Source of the DNA: Anaerobacillus alkaliphilus
GTDB lineage: Bacteria > Bacillota > Bacilli > Bacillales > Anaerobacillaceae
DNA: 64,000 nucleotides
Assembly (NCBI RefSeq): GCF_004116265.1
Contig: NZ_QOUX01000046.1
Coordinates: 1 to 64,000, forward strand
Direction: 5' to 3'
Made by a program: the position numbers and the translations under genes. The notes under the pieces are model-generated. The model worked only from the letters and a program-made list of their open reading frames with translations. It was not told the origin of the DNA and did no database searches. Shown in pieces: positions 16,339-25,818 of this stretch. The first letter of the stretch is position 1; every line of letters starts with the position of its first letter.

Positions 16339-17055
16339 TTATCTTTTGCCATGATAAATGATATTGCTCATCATCTCTGCATTTGGATAACCTACTTCTT
16401 TATAAAGTTCAATTACGCGTTCCTTATCATAAGTTACTCGTTCAATCGAGGTTTTGATATTCCCCGCATTACACTCAACAATAGCATACGATGCTTTAGA
16501 AAGGCCATCAAAGGGCAAACCAACACTACCAGTATTTATAACGATTTTCCCTTTTAAAAATCGAATATACGGAACATGAATGTGACCGTAAATATAAACT
16601 TGCGCTTCAGTGGTCATTAAGCTTTTTTCAATGATTTCATCTTCCTCGTTTGGGAGAATAATATCAAATAAGCTATCTGGAGTAGCATGAAAGACACTTA
16701 CTTTAACTTTTTCTAAATCTAACTGTATTGAGTGAGGTAAACCTTGGAGATAGTCTGTGTCACTTGGTTCTAATTGGGTAAATGCCCAAGCGCGTTCTTT
16801 GTTCATCAACTCCAAGACATCTTCAGGTACTTCTCCACTTTTTACTCCTCGAACAATCCACTCATCTGCATTTCCTTTAACTACCTCCGTCTGTAATGAA
16901 CGGACTAATTCAAGTGATTTCTTTGGTTCAGGTCCGCGATAACATATGTCACCTAAGACAATAATCTTATCTACTTCTTGTTTTTTTATATGTTCTAAAA
17001 CTGCTTCTAGAGCTACTGCATTACCATGAATATCTGAAATAAATGCATATTTCAT
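16339..17055 (-). CDS. Metallophosphoesterase (YfcE/calcineurin-like)
   Basis: 238-residue single-domain calcineurin-like phosphoesterase. All metal-binding motifs are visible in order: DIHGN (residues 8-12), GDICYRGP near 35, GNADEW near 61, HATP near 120, GHIHVP near 157, and NTGSVG near 174. Members hydrolyse phosphomonoesters or phosphodiesters with two metal ions, usually Mn2+; the in vivo substrate is unknown. It is cytosolic, with no signal peptide. It is a single gene ending at a shared terminator. Confidence 0.88.
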   Translation of the reverse strand: MKYAFISDIHGNAVALEAVLEHIKKQEVDKIIVLGDICYRGPEPKKSLELVRSLQTEVVKGNADEWIVRGVKSGEVPEDVLELMNKERAWAFTQLEPSDTDYLQGLPHSIQLDLEKVKVSVFHATPDSLFDIILPNEEDEIIEKSLMTTEAQVYIYGHIHVPYIRFLKGKIVINTGSVGLPFDGLSKASYAIVECNAGNIKTSIERVTYDKERVIELYKEVGYPNAEMMSNIIYHGKR

Positions 17056-17135
17056 ATAGATAGGTCACCTCTTATAAAAGTATTTGAAAATGAAGCACCA
17101 TCATGCAGCACTTTCTCTGTCATATTTAGATAGTT

Positions 17136-18128
17136 CTATTGGTTAAGCTGACTCACTATTTCATATGAACGAAGTCTTTCGTTATGGTCAAAGACATGTG
17201 TATTCAAAATAAATTCATCTGCATCGGTCACTTCTAGAAATGATTGTAGTTTTTGCCTTACCGTGTCTTGGCTTCCTATCGCAGCAGTCTGTAATTGCTG
17301 TTCAACAATCATTTTTTCATAGGAATTCCAAATTGAATTCATCGACTCTACTGGCGGTTTTAATTGACTTGGCGTTCTTCTAATTAAACTTAAAAACGCC
17401 TGTTGTTGGGAAGTGGCCAACCACTGTGCTTTAGCATCATCTTCTGCTGCTGTAACATTCATGCCCACCATCACATATGGTTTTTCGAGAACGTCAGAAG
17501 GTTGAAAGGTTTCACGATATAGCTTCAAAGCCGGCAAAGTATTCTCTGGGGAGAAATGGCTAGCAAAAGCAAAAGGTAATCCTAGTTGACCTGCCAACCT
17601 TGCACTAAATCCGCTAGATCCTAGTAAATAAATAGGAATATCCTGACCTTCTCCAGGAATTGCACGTACAGGTTTTTCTGCTTCAGAAAAATAGGATCGT
17701 AATTCTTCAAGAAGTTGTGGAAAATCATCTCCACTTTGCATGTCCCGTCGGAGGGCTTTTGCAGTAAGTTGATCACTTCCCGGCGCTCTGCCTAAGCCAA
17801 GATCAACCCTTCCCGGGTACATAGCATTTAACGTACCAAATTGCTCTGCAATTAGTAAAGGGGCGTGGTTGGGTAGCATAATTCCACCTGAACCAATTTT
17901 TAATGTAGTTGTTCCTGCTGCTAGAAAACCAATTAAGACTGCAGTTGCTGAACTGGCAATCCCAGGCATACTGTGATGCTCAGCTACCCAATATCGATGA
18001 AAGCCCCATTTTTCTACATGTTGCGCTAAATCTAAACTATGTTGAAAAGCCTGTGTAGCGTTACTCCCTTCAGGAATAGGTGCTAAGTCAAGCACGGAAA
18101 ATTTGATATTTTTTAGCGTTTTTCCCAT
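17136..18128 (-). CDS. LLM-class flavin-dependent oxidoreductase
   Basis: 330 residues of the luciferase-like monooxygenase fold. Typical landmarks are [20 protein letters not shown] near residue 35, [14 protein letters not shown] near 77, and [13 protein letters not shown] near 107. These belong to the subgroup typified by bacillar YwcH/YhbW, FMN- or F420-linked proteins mostly of unknown substrate. The ribosome binding site AGGTGG precedes the ATG. It is a single gene with no clear pathway partner. Confidence 0.88.
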   Translation of the reverse strand: MGKTLKNIKFSVLDLAPIPEGSNATQAFQHSLDLAQHVEKWGFHRYWVAEHHSMPGIASSATAVLIGFLAAGTTTLKIGSGGIMLPNHAPLLIAEQFGTLNAMYPGRVDLGLGRAPGSDQLTAKALRRDMQSGDDFPQLLEELRSYFSEAEKPVRAIPGEGQDIPIYLLGSSGFSARLAGQLGLPFAFASHFSPENTLPALKLYRETFQPSDVLEKPYVMVGMNVTAAEDDAKAQWLATSQQQAFLSLIRRTPSQLKPPVESMNSIWNSYEKMIVEQQLQTAAIGSQDTVRQKLQSFLEVTDADEFILNTHVFDHNERLRSYEIVSQLNQ

Positions 18129-18249
18129 AGTACCACCTACCTTTTTTATGAGTAAAATGTAGACTTATGTCCAACGGACTTAGTTTAGTTCTACGAGACT
18201 TATCTTACACAATGGTGCTAATTGTAGCTAGTAATGCGGCTTATACAAA

Positions 18250-18276
18250 ATAGACAAAGGGCAACTTCCCTTTGCC
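18250..18276 (-). terminator. Terminator of the ABC-2 exporter operon
   Basis: ACAAAGGG pairs with CCCTTTG(C) around a 6-nt loop, followed on the minus strand by a T-rich stretch, just after the permease stop at 18289. Confidence 0.6.
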
Positions 18277-18288
18277 TAGTATTGCTAT

Positions 18289-19656
18289 CTATGTTTGTAA
18301 AATATGATGCGTAAATCTCCAAATTGAAATAGCAATAAAAAACAAGCCAAAACAGAACAATACTAGAACATGAAGGAGCACATCAGTTGCATGTAGGCCT
18401 CGGACGAGTATATCTTGATAGCCCATGAGTGCCCAGGCATGTGGGGTGATCAATGCCAGTTTTTGCATAAATTCTGGCATAATAAATAACGGGACCATCG
18501 TTCCACCAAGAGCTGCAAGAGTTAAAATGGCCATCACTGACCAACCCGAAATTTGAGCCTCTGTTTTTACTAGCGATGCGATCATCATCCCTAGTGATGA
18601 ACTAGCCCACACTAAAGCAAAACTAATTAACAAAAGACCCAACAAAGAGTTTCCTAGTGACATCCCGAAAATAAAATGTCCGATCGAAAACATGACCACA
18701 ACTTGAGCCAAGCCGACGAGATAATTTGGAATCCACTTTCCTAAAATAAACGACCAGCCAGTTATAGGACTAGATAAAATTCTCTGAAAAGTCCCTTCAT
18801 TTTTTTCAACTAAGAAGGAACGCCCAGCAAACGTGACGATAAAAAAAGCAAACATGACTGTATAGGCTGGAACACTCTGCTGAAATGGATCTGGTTGTAG
18901 CGTCTTTTTTCCGTCTGTTGTTAGTGAATGAATACCAATCGTAGGATTGTCCAATGTTTCCTTTGCTTCTTTAGCCAAATTGACTTTTAACGTATCAATA
19001 TCAATACCGTCAAACTGAGGTGTAACAGGTGCAGTTGCTGGTACATCAACAGGAAGTCCACTCAATGCCATAGAATTAAGCGATGCCATAAGTTGATCGA
19101 TTTCATTCGTATAGACCGCTTCAATTTTTTGCATTTCTGAGTGAATCGTTTGATTTATAGACTCTAGTTGTTGTTCTACCATTTGATCAACTTTATTCTT
19201 TACTGAGAAGCCTCTGACAACACCTTCAATTGCTTTTTCTAGTATTTCCACAGTTGTTTGCTGAGCGGGATCTTTAATACTAACTAAGTTAAATACCTGA
19301 TTTGTTGTTATGTTACGACCAAAATCACTTGGTACAACAATCGCCATTGGATATTTTCCGTCCTGAACTAGCTGTTGGGCTGTATGAGCATCAAAATTTA
19401 TCTCGTTATCTATCGTCGTTGTAATGTCCAATCCTTCAATATAAGCTAATTCAGTCAAAAATTCCTTCGATTTTAAACTATCGTCCTCATTTACAACTAT
19501 TATTTCAATATTACTATTATTCCCTTTATACACAGGCATAAGAGCAAAGCTCATCACACTAATAAACATAATCGGTAACAAAAACAGGACAACAAGGGCA
19601 CCAGGGTCTCCTAATAAGATCTTTAGATCCTTTTTAACAATCGCAAAAAATGGCAT
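18289..19656 (-). CDS. ABC-2 type exporter permease
   Basis: About 455 residues. One membrane helix lies near the N-terminus (LVVLFLLPIMFISVMSF), then a large external domain of about 220 residues, then five C-terminal helices including the conserved EKNEGTFQRILSSPI coupling region. This is the YhfP/CcmB-like ABC-2 permease form used for drug, lipid or peptide export. The frame extends to a TTG at 19671 that overlaps the ATPase stop, but the ATG at 19656 follows TTGGAGTGG and is preferred. It works with the ATPase immediately upstream. The substrate is unknown. Confidence 0.85.
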   Translation of the reverse strand: MPFFAIVKKDLKILLGDPGALVVLFLLPIMFISVMSFALMPVYKGNNSNIEIIVVNEDDSLKSKEFLTELAYIEGLDITTTIDNEINFDAHTAQQLVQDGKYPMAIVVPSDFGRNITTNQVFNLVSIKDPAQQTTVEILEKAIEGVVRGFSVKNKVDQMVEQQLESINQTIHSEMQKIEAVYTNEIDQLMASLNSMALSGLPVDVPATAPVTPQFDGIDIDTLKVNLAKEAKETLDNPTIGIHSLTTDGKKTLQPDPFQQSVPAYTVMFAFFIVTFAGRSFLVEKNEGTFQRILSSPITGWSFILGKWIPNYLVGLAQVVVMFSIGHFIFGMSLGNSLLGLLLISFALVWASSSLGMMIASLVKTEAQISGWSVMAILTLAALGGTMVPLFIMPEFMQKLALITPHAWALMGYQDILVRGLHATDVLLHVLVLFCFGLFFIAISIWRFTHHILQT

Positions 19657-19671
19657 ACTATACCACTCCAA

Positions 19672-20616
19672 TCAATCTCTTAATGTTTTTCCTGTTAAAT
19701 AAAGAAATACCGTCTCTAAGTTCGGTTGCATAATTTTTACGTCTTCCATAGGAAGTGATTGTTGATTTAAAGCAGCCATAATTTTACTTATTGCATCCTG
19801 TACCTTGATAGAGACGACTAACGTCAACTTCTTTCCATTGACTTGACATGATGTTATGCACATAAGTTGTTTTAACGTTTTAAATGCCATTTCAGAAGCA
19901 TTTTCAGAAGTCATGGTTAACTCGACAATACCTGATTGAACTATTTTAAGAAGCTCCATCGTTTCATTTAAGGCAACCACTTCACCTTGGTCTAAAATCG
20001 CAACCCGGTCACATAGGTTTGTAGCCTCCTCCATGTAATGGGTAGTGTAGATAATTGTTTTTCCCAAAGCTTTAAGTTCCTCAATTAACTCATATATTTT
20101 ATTTCGTGATTGAGGATCAATACCAACAGTAGGCTCATCCATATATACAATATGTGGATCGTGCATAAGAGCAACAGCGATATTAATTCTACGTTTCATT
20201 CCCCCTGAATATTGACTAATCGGCTCATGGGCCCGATCTGTTAACTGAACAAGATCAAGTAACCATTCCATACGCTTTTGTATGTCTCTTTTTTTCATAC
20301 CATAAAGAGAAGCAAAAAAACGAAGGTTATCATAAGCATTTAAGGAACTATAAAGAGAAATATCCTGCGGAACAATTCCAACGATTGATTTTATTTTTTT
20401 CTGGTCCATGGCTGTATCATACTGGCCAACTGTTATCCTACCACTAGTTGGCAATTGATTTGCACTCATCATTGATAAAAGCGTTGTTTTTCCTGCACCA
20501 TTGGGACCCAATAAACCAAACGTTTCACCTTCTCGTATACGAAAACTCAATTCCTGAATGACATTTTTATCTTTCATTGTTTTTGCAACATCAGTTAGCT
20601 CAATATAACTCACCAC
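19672..20616 (-). CDS. ABC-2 exporter ATP-binding protein
   Basis: 314-residue ATPase of the DrrA/CcmA class. Walker A GPNGAGKTT lies near residues 38-46, signature QYSGGMKRR near 137, and Walker B IVYMDEPTVGID just after. The C-terminal 90 residues are the usual extension of drug/polysaccharide exporters. It energises the adjacent permease, which begins within a few bases of its stop. The start is GTG after AGAGGGGGG; the next codon is also GTG, so the start is uncertain by one codon. Confidence 0.9.
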   Translation of the reverse strand: MVSYIELTDVAKTMKDKNVIQELSFRIREGETFGLLGPNGAGKTTLLSMMSANQLPTSGRITVGQYDTAMDQKKIKSIVGIVPQDISLYSSLNAYDNLRFFASLYGMKKRDIQKRMEWLLDLVQLTDRAHEPISQYSGGMKRRINIAVALMHDPHIVYMDEPTVGIDPQSRNKIYELIEELKALGKTIIYTTHYMEEATNLCDRVAILDQGEVVALNETMELLKIVQSGIVELTMTSENASEMAFKTLKQLMCITSCQVNGKKLTLVVSIKVQDAISKIMAALNQQSLPMEDVKIMQPNLETVFLYLTGKTLRD

Positions 20617-20702
20617 GAACCCCCCTCTAACTCTAATGTAATACTAATTTTAGCCATAGCATTACAGTCGCAAACCTTCAAAGCTTACTTTTATCCATAC
20701 CA

Positions 20703-20747
20703 AAAAGCTGTCCGAGTCAGAACAATGACTTTCCTCAGACAGCTTTA
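20703..20747 (-). terminator. Terminator of the iminopeptidase gene
   Basis: AAAGCTGTC at 20704-20712 pairs with GACAGCTTT at 20738-20746, followed by a short T-tract on the minus strand. Confidence 0.6.
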
Positions 20748-20754
20748 TTGCAGG

Positions 20755-21621
20755 TTATCTATCAACCTCTTTTAGAAAATGGTTTATTACGCTTAAGAAT
20801 TCTTCTGGTTCTTCTAAATAGGGCATATGTGCACTATTCTCAAACACATGAAACCTTGAGTTAGGTGTAAGACTAGAGAAATATTTCGTTGACTCCGGTG
20901 TAGCCTCATCGTATCGTCCACATGTATATAGAGTTGGTACTGTGATTTCATGTAATTGAGAGGTACAGTCAAAATGTTTTAAATTTCCTGTAACATGGAA
21001 TTCAGACGGTCCCCACATAATATTGTAGACCTCAGAATTTTTCATATGGGCACCTTTTTTCAAAAATTCTGGCCATGGATCTATCCTACAAACAAACTGC
21101 TTATTAAATTCCATCGTCGCATCTCGATATTCTTGGGAGTCTGTCGTTCCGTTTTCTTCACACCTTTTTAACGTTTCCTGAACAGATTTGGGTAGCTTCT
21201 GACGATTCCGTTCTTGATCTTCTGCCCAAAGCGGAGCACTAAGACATGAACTTGAAAAAATAACACTTTTTACGCCACTAGGTTTTGTTAACATATAAGC
21301 TGCTGCCAGTGTCGTTCCCCAAGAGTGTCCTAGTATATGTATTTCTTCAAGTGATAAGGCATCTCTAAGTTGCCCCAATTCCTCTACAAACCGATCAATT
21401 TGCCATAACGATTGATCCTCGGGTCGATCAGAATGTCCACACCCTAATTGGTCATAAAAGATAACAGGGCGTTGCTTTGCTAATTTTTTTAATCCTTGCA
21501 AAGAGTAGTGAGATGAACCAGGACCACCATGTATTACGATAACTGGTGTATTATCTTGTCCTTCGTCATGAATTTGGTACCAAACCCTACCACCTGTAAC
21601 TTCCACAAATCCTTCTTTCAT
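20755..21621 (-). CDS. Proline iminopeptidase-type alpha/beta hydrolase
   Basis: 288 residues of the S33 family. The oxyanion-hole motif HGGPG lies near residues 31-35, the nucleophile elbow GHSWG near 98-102, the acid in GRYDEATP near 237, and the catalytic His in SAHMPY near 264. Such enzymes release N-terminal proline from peptides in the cytosol, though some members cut other amides or esters. Length is normal. The ribosome binding site GGGGG precedes the ATG. It is monocistronic. Confidence 0.87.
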   Translation of the reverse strand: MKEGFVEVTGGRVWYQIHDEGQDNTPVIVIHGGPGSSHYSLQGLKKLAKQRPVIFYDQLGCGHSDRPEDQSLWQIDRFVEELGQLRDALSLEEIHILGHSWGTTLAAAYMLTKPSGVKSVIFSSSCLSAPLWAEDQERNRQKLPKSVQETLKRCEENGTTDSQEYRDATMEFNKQFVCRIDPWPEFLKKGAHMKNSEVYNIMWGPSEFHVTGNLKHFDCTSQLHEITVPTLYTCGRYDEATPESTKYFSSLTPNSRFHVFENSAHMPYLEEPEEFLSVINHFLKEVDR

Positions 21622-21696
21622 TGTAAGCCCCCTATACGTTTCAATAAATTCCTATTCCATCAAAATTGTAACATTTACCTACGTATCGAGAAAAGA

Positions 21697-21726
21697 AAAA
21701 GCTAGGATATTCAATTATCCTAGCTC
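21697..21726 (-). terminator. Terminator of the GGDEF/EAL gene
   Basis: AGCTAGGATA pairs with TATCCTAGCT around a 6-nt loop, followed on the minus strand by TTTTTCTTTT, just after the stop at 21746. Confidence 0.85.
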
Positions 21727-21745
21727 AAAGTTTACTGTTCACCTT

Positions 21746-24109
21746 CTAATCCAAAACCACTTGACGTAATGTAGTTAACGTTTGAACAAGCTGATCAAGC
21801 TTCTCTGGACGTCCAAAATAATAACCTTGTACAACATCACAATCTTTTTCCAGTAGGAAGTGAAGTTGTTCTTTTGTTTCAACCCCTTCAGCTGTAATGC
21901 TGAGACCCATTTTATGGGCTAAATCAATAAGCCCTTCAACCAATCGGCTGTCTTTCTCATTTTCCCCGATACCATTAATGAATGAACGATCAATTTTTAT
22001 CGTATCAACAGGAAGCTTCTTTAGATAATTAAAGGATGAGAAGCTTGTTCCAAAATCATCGATTGCAAACGTTATGCCTACTTCTTTAAGTCTATTCAAT
22101 ATTTGAACAGCCTTACTAGGGTCGCTCATGATTGCTGTTTCAGTGATTTCAAACTCGATAAAACCAGGGTCTAAATTATATCTAGCGATGACAGCGAGAA
22201 TACTCTCTTCTAATTTCGAGTCCATAAACTGTTTTGGCGATAGATTAATCGCAACCCGAAGCGTTGGGTTCGACTTATGCAGTTCTAGTAGATCTTTACA
22301 TGCTTGATCAATGACAAACTTTCCAATATCAATGATGAGACCCGAATCCTCGGCAACTGGTATAAATTCAGCTGGGCTAACCATGCCAAGTTTTGGGTGT
22401 TCCCATCGGATTAGAGCTTCTACTTCAAGAGGCTTTCCTTTCAAATGGATTTTGGGCTGATAAACCACATGAAAATGTTTTTCTTTTAGTGATAGTTTCA
22501 ACTCATTTTCGATTTCATACTTCCTAGTAAATACTTCTTGCATTTCTTCTTGATAATATATTACTTGTTTTGCTCCATCTATTTTAGCCAAAGTCATGGC
22601 TTTTGTCGCACTTAAATAAAGTTGCTCTGCACTAGATCCATGTTCTGGAAACCGCGAAATGGCAGTCGAAGTAGATACGTGAATTGGTCCTTTAATCGTA
22701 TCAAACTGACGATGTAATTCTTTTTGAACGTTCATTAGGAATGCATCAATTGATTTTTTTTGAGGTAAAATGATTGCAAATTCATCACCACTAATTCGTC
22801 CAATCGTATTTTCATCACTGATACTTTTCAGACGGCTTGCAAATTGCTCTAGAAGCAAGTCAGCATTAGAAGTGCCGATTAAATCATTAACAAACTTAAA
22901 TTTATCGATATTAAATAGAATTAGATAAAAGTTCTCACCCGCAACTATATGAAAGTCAATTAACTGATCAAACGATTTCCTGTTATGCAACCCAGTCAGA
23001 TAGTCAAAGTTCTCCATAAAAGTTAACTCTTCTTTAATTGCCAACTGACTCGTAACATCGGTAAATGAGTATAAGTGGATTTTCTCTTTATTAAGAAAGA
23101 CTACCGTTTTTTTCACACTTACATAGATGAGTTCGTTATTCGTTTTTTGGATGGTTGCTACATTCCCATCATGAATGTAAGCCTCGATATCCCCAGTAAT
23201 AATATAAGAAATATTTTTACCAATAATATCTTCATTTTTTGTCTCTAATAACTGTAATCCTATCTTATTGATATAGATAATTGATTTATTCTTGACCAGA
23301 ATAATCATTTGCGGTGATAGTTCCATAAGTCTTTTATATCGTTCTTCCATCTCATTGTTTGTCACAATGACTTCTCGTTGAGAGGTAACATCATTTATTA
23401 TAAAATAGAAACCAATATTTTCTTCATTAACAATAATTGGTATTCTCTTCACGAGAGAAATAATCGTATTTGAACCAAATTCCAAGATTACCTCTTCTTC
23501 TACTGGAATTGTATGAGGCTTTTCATTGAAAACAGAAAGTTGTGGGAAAAAATCTACAATGGTAGCTCTTTCAAATTCATCTTTAACAATACTAAACTTC
23601 TTGCGAAAAGCTTCATTAACTATTTGGATATTTCCTTTTACATCTGTAGAAATAATTGGGTCATTATTATACGTAAATAACGAGTGAAACCGTTCTTTCT
23701 GTTCAAAAACTTCGTGCTTTTTGAGTTCTAACTCTGTCACATCTTTAATAAATGCCAAAACATATTTTTCTTTATCAATAGTAATCGGAATGAGTGTCGA
23801 TTCTGCTACTTTAAATTGATTATTGTTACGTAAATTCATTGCCTCTAAGTACGTAACAGGTTCACGATTAACGATTGCCTCAGTATATTTTTCATGTAGA
23901 GCTGTTGCTATCTCCTCACCGTAGATATCAAAGAGAGTTTTACCAATTGCATCATCCGGTAAGTTCGCAAGATCCTTTGCTTGTTCGCTATAATCTGCAT
24001 ATTCAAAGTTGCCATCTTTGCGTAACTTCATTAAAAAAACCATATCAAAAAGATTGGACATCATTTTGAACATATCCTTAATCTCAATCAAATCACGTTT
24101 ATATTCCAT
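21746..24109 (-). CDS. PAS-PAS-PAS-GGDEF-EAL cyclic-di-GMP protein
   Basis: 787 residues. Three PAS domains (about 12-120, 135-240, 255-355) precede a GGDEF domain (about 370-530) and an EAL domain (about 540-785). The signature in the GGDEF domain is SGDEF (near residue 441), a variant that may be active or may only bind GTP. EAL residues look intact: EALIRW near 568, NLSPKQF, EITETAIM, DDFGTS near 688, KIDRSF and AEGVET near 738. This suggests a c-di-GMP phosphodiesterase controlled by PAS-sensed signals. No membrane helices are seen, so it is cytosolic. It is monocistronic. Confidence 0.92.
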   Translation of the reverse strand: MEYKRDLIEIKDMFKMMSNLFDMVFLMKLRKDGNFEYADYSEQAKDLANLPDDAIGKTLFDIYGEEIATALHEKYTEAIVNREPVTYLEAMNLRNNNQFKVAESTLIPITIDKEKYVLAFIKDVTELELKKHEVFEQKERFHSLFTYNNDPIISTDVKGNIQIVNEAFRKKFSIVKDEFERATIVDFFPQLSVFNEKPHTIPVEEEVILEFGSNTIISLVKRIPIIVNEENIGFYFIINDVTSQREVIVTNNEMEERYKRLMELSPQMIILVKNKSIIYINKIGLQLLETKNEDIIGKNISYIITGDIEAYIHDGNVATIQKTNNELIYVSVKKTVVFLNKEKIHLYSFTDVTSQLAIKEELTFMENFDYLTGLHNRKSFDQLIDFHIVAGENFYLILFNIDKFKFVNDLIGTSNADLLLEQFASRLKSISDENTIGRISGDEFAIILPQKKSIDAFLMNVQKELHRQFDTIKGPIHVSTSTAISRFPEHGSSAEQLYLSATKAMTLAKIDGAKQVIYYQEEMQEVFTRKYEIENELKLSLKEKHFHVVYQPKIHLKGKPLEVEALIRWEHPKLGMVSPAEFIPVAEDSGLIIDIGKFVIDQACKDLLELHKSNPTLRVAINLSPKQFMDSKLEESILAVIARYNLDPGFIEFEITETAIMSDPSKAVQILNRLKEVGITFAIDDFGTSFSSFNYLKKLPVDTIKIDRSFINGIGENEKDSRLVEGLIDLAHKMGLSITAEGVETKEQLHFLLEKDCDVVQGYYFGRPEKLDQLVQTLTTLRQVVLD

Positions 24110-24272
24110 CTATTTTATTCTCCATTAATATTCCTACTTTTCATTCACTATGATTTTTTGAACTATAACGTCCGAAGATTTTAATTTGACTTCTTTCAAC
24201 ATTTTACTACATTTTTCTCGCCTCTACTATCGAATCTAATAAAAATAAACATAAAGACACTGAGCATTTATT

Positions 24273-24301
24273 TTTACGTACCAAAACAATTGGTGTACAA
24301 T
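24273..24301 (+). promoter_or_regulatory. Putative SigA promoter of the plus-strand carotenoid operon
   Basis: TTTACG (24273-24278) and TACAAT (24296-24301) with a 17-bp spacer lie 37 bp upstream of the first carotenoid gene. The -10 element matches the consensus at five of six positions, the -35 at four. I found no convincing SigB motif. Confidence 0.5.
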
Positions 24302-24337
24302 AAATATACATAAGGTATACAAAAAGGGGATGCAAGC

Positions 24338-25111
24338 TTGATACAAATATTTATTTTTCGACTGTTTATTTTTTGGTATATTGTTGGCATTTTTTTACTA
24401 GCGTTTGATTTATTACCCGCTGCATTAGAGTGGGCAAATGCTGTATTTCTTATTTTAGCAGGAACTCTCGGGGGCATTTACTTCAGTATTAATTATCCTA
24501 AAATTAAAGGGATTTTCATTAGCTTGACGGTAGTTGCTTGTACTATGTTCGCTGAATGGTTAGGAGTAAACTACAACCTCTTCTTTGGTCAATATGACTA
24601 CAATTCTGACTTTGGATTTAAAATTGCAGGTGTACCGATAGCCATCGGCTTTGCTTGGCTAATGGTTATTAGTACGACTCATGTTCTTGCAAAACAAATA
24701 ATAAGATTTTTCTCCTTAAAAAACACATATATAAGGGCGATTTGCTACGCGACCGTAGGAGGGTTTGCAGCCGTTGTAATTGATCTGGTCATTGATCCTG
24801 TTGCTTTCCATGTTAAGGAGTATTGGCTTTGGTATCAGGGCGGAATGTATTATGAAATCCCGTTTTCTAACTTTGCCGGTTGGTTTTTCCTAGCCTTTGT
24901 TCTACACTTATTTGTCTACGTTGTGCTAAAACGCGAATGGCAAGAAGATCAAAACATTGAATGGAAAAAGAAGATGGTCATCTTATACATACTCATTATT
25001 TTGATGTTTGTCGTATTGGCGTTAAAAGGAGCGTTATTCCTATCTGTTATTGTTACTCTTTTTGCAACTGCTAGCTTTATTGCTCTTTATAGAAAGGCGG
25101 AAAACAAGTGA
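24338..25111 (+). CDS. CruF-like carotenoid biosynthesis membrane protein (DUF422)
   Basis: 257 residues with about seven membrane helices. The family motif region AEWLGVNYNLFFGQYDYN near residue 68 and VIDLVIDPVAFHVKEYWLW near 148 are typical of the DUF422/CruF carotenoid hydratases, which add water across an end-group double bond to make a tertiary hydroxyl that can then be glycosylated. It is first in a four-gene operon with an acyltransferase, a glycosyltransferase and a desaturase-family oxidase, and overlaps the next gene by 4 bp. A hydratase role in a C30 pathway is inferred from family and context. Confidence 0.82.
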   Translation: MIQIFIFRLFIFWYIVGIFLLAFDLLPAALEWANAVFLILAGTLGGIYFSINYPKIKGIFISLTVVACTMFAEWLGVNYNLFFGQYDYNSDFGFKIAGVPIAIGFAWLMVISTTHVLAKQIIRFFSLKNTYIRAICYATVGGFAAVVIDLVIDPVAFHVKEYWLWYQGGMYYEIPFSNFAGWFFLAFVLHLFVYVVLKREWQEDQNIEWKKKMVILYILIILMFVVLALKGALFLSVIVTLFATASFIALYRKAENK

Positions 25112-25818
25112 TAGAAGCTAAGAAGAGCCAACTTTTCAGCAACTTGTTTCATCTTTATAATCAAAGGCTCTTAAAAAAGACGTTTCATCGTATCTCTTTA
25201 AAACAAGCCAAAAGCCTACCTACAATAGGACCTACACTCTACATTGCCAACCACAGTAGTTGGTGGGATGGATTGCTAGCCTTCTACCTAACAAGGACGG
25301 TACTAAAAAGAGATTGCTACGCAATGATGACTGAAGTTGGATTGAAAGCTTATCCCTTTTTCAGAAAAATAGGTGGATACTCTATTAACAAAGACAACCC
25401 AAAAGATGTCATTAGATCACTAGCTTATACTAGGAGATTGCTAGATCTTTCAAAAGGAATTTGGGTTTTTCCTCAAGGTAAAGAAGAACATTTGGAAAAG
25501 AGACCCCTTTTGTTTCAACCAGGGGTTTCTAGAGTTATTCGCCAGGTAAACACTGTGACAGTTGTTCCGATCACTTTTTACTATACATTTCTCCACGAGC
25601 AGCGGCCAGAAGTCTTTATTTCGATTGGTGAGTCTCTACCGGCTCCTAGGTTGCAAGCATTCTCTTTACAAAAAGACCTTACAACGTTTTTAGAAGATAT
25701 TCTTACGGAACAACTAAACAATCAAAAGCAGGAGGTCGTTAATGAAACCTTTGAAGCCTACGATGTTATCATCCATGGCAAGAAATCAATAAGTAAACAG
25801 ATAGAGGTGTCTAAATGA
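25108..25818 (+). CDS. PlsC-type acyltransferase of the carotenoid operon
   Basis: 236-residue acyltransferase. The HX4D catalytic motif appears in NHSSWWDG near residues 47-54, and FPQGKEE near 120 replaces the usual FPEGTR glycerol-phosphate motif, hinting at a different acceptor. Lying between CruF-like and glycosyltransferase genes, it probably acylates the sugar of a glycosyl carotenoid. This would be the job that CrtO does in staphyloxanthin synthesis, but with an unrelated fold. It overlaps both neighbours by 4 bp, so the operon is translationally coupled. Confidence 0.83.
   Translation: MIEAKKSQLFSNLFHLYNQRLLKKTFHRISLKQAKSLPTIGPTLYIANHSSWWDGLLAFYLTRTVLKRDCYAMMTEVGLKAYPFFRKIGGYSINKDNPKDVIRSLAYTRRLLDLSKGIWVFPQGKEEHLEKRPLLFQPGVSRVIRQVNTVTVVPITFYYTFLHEQRPEVFISIGESLPAPRLQAFSLQKDLTTFLEDILTEQLNNQKQEVVNETFEAYDVIIHGKKSISKQIEVSK

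Noticed and set aside
24240-24337. SigB promoter for the carotenoid operon
   Set aside because: A GGTAT is present near 24313 but no GTTTAA-like -35 element at the right distance; the TTTACG-17-TACAAT pair fits SigA better.
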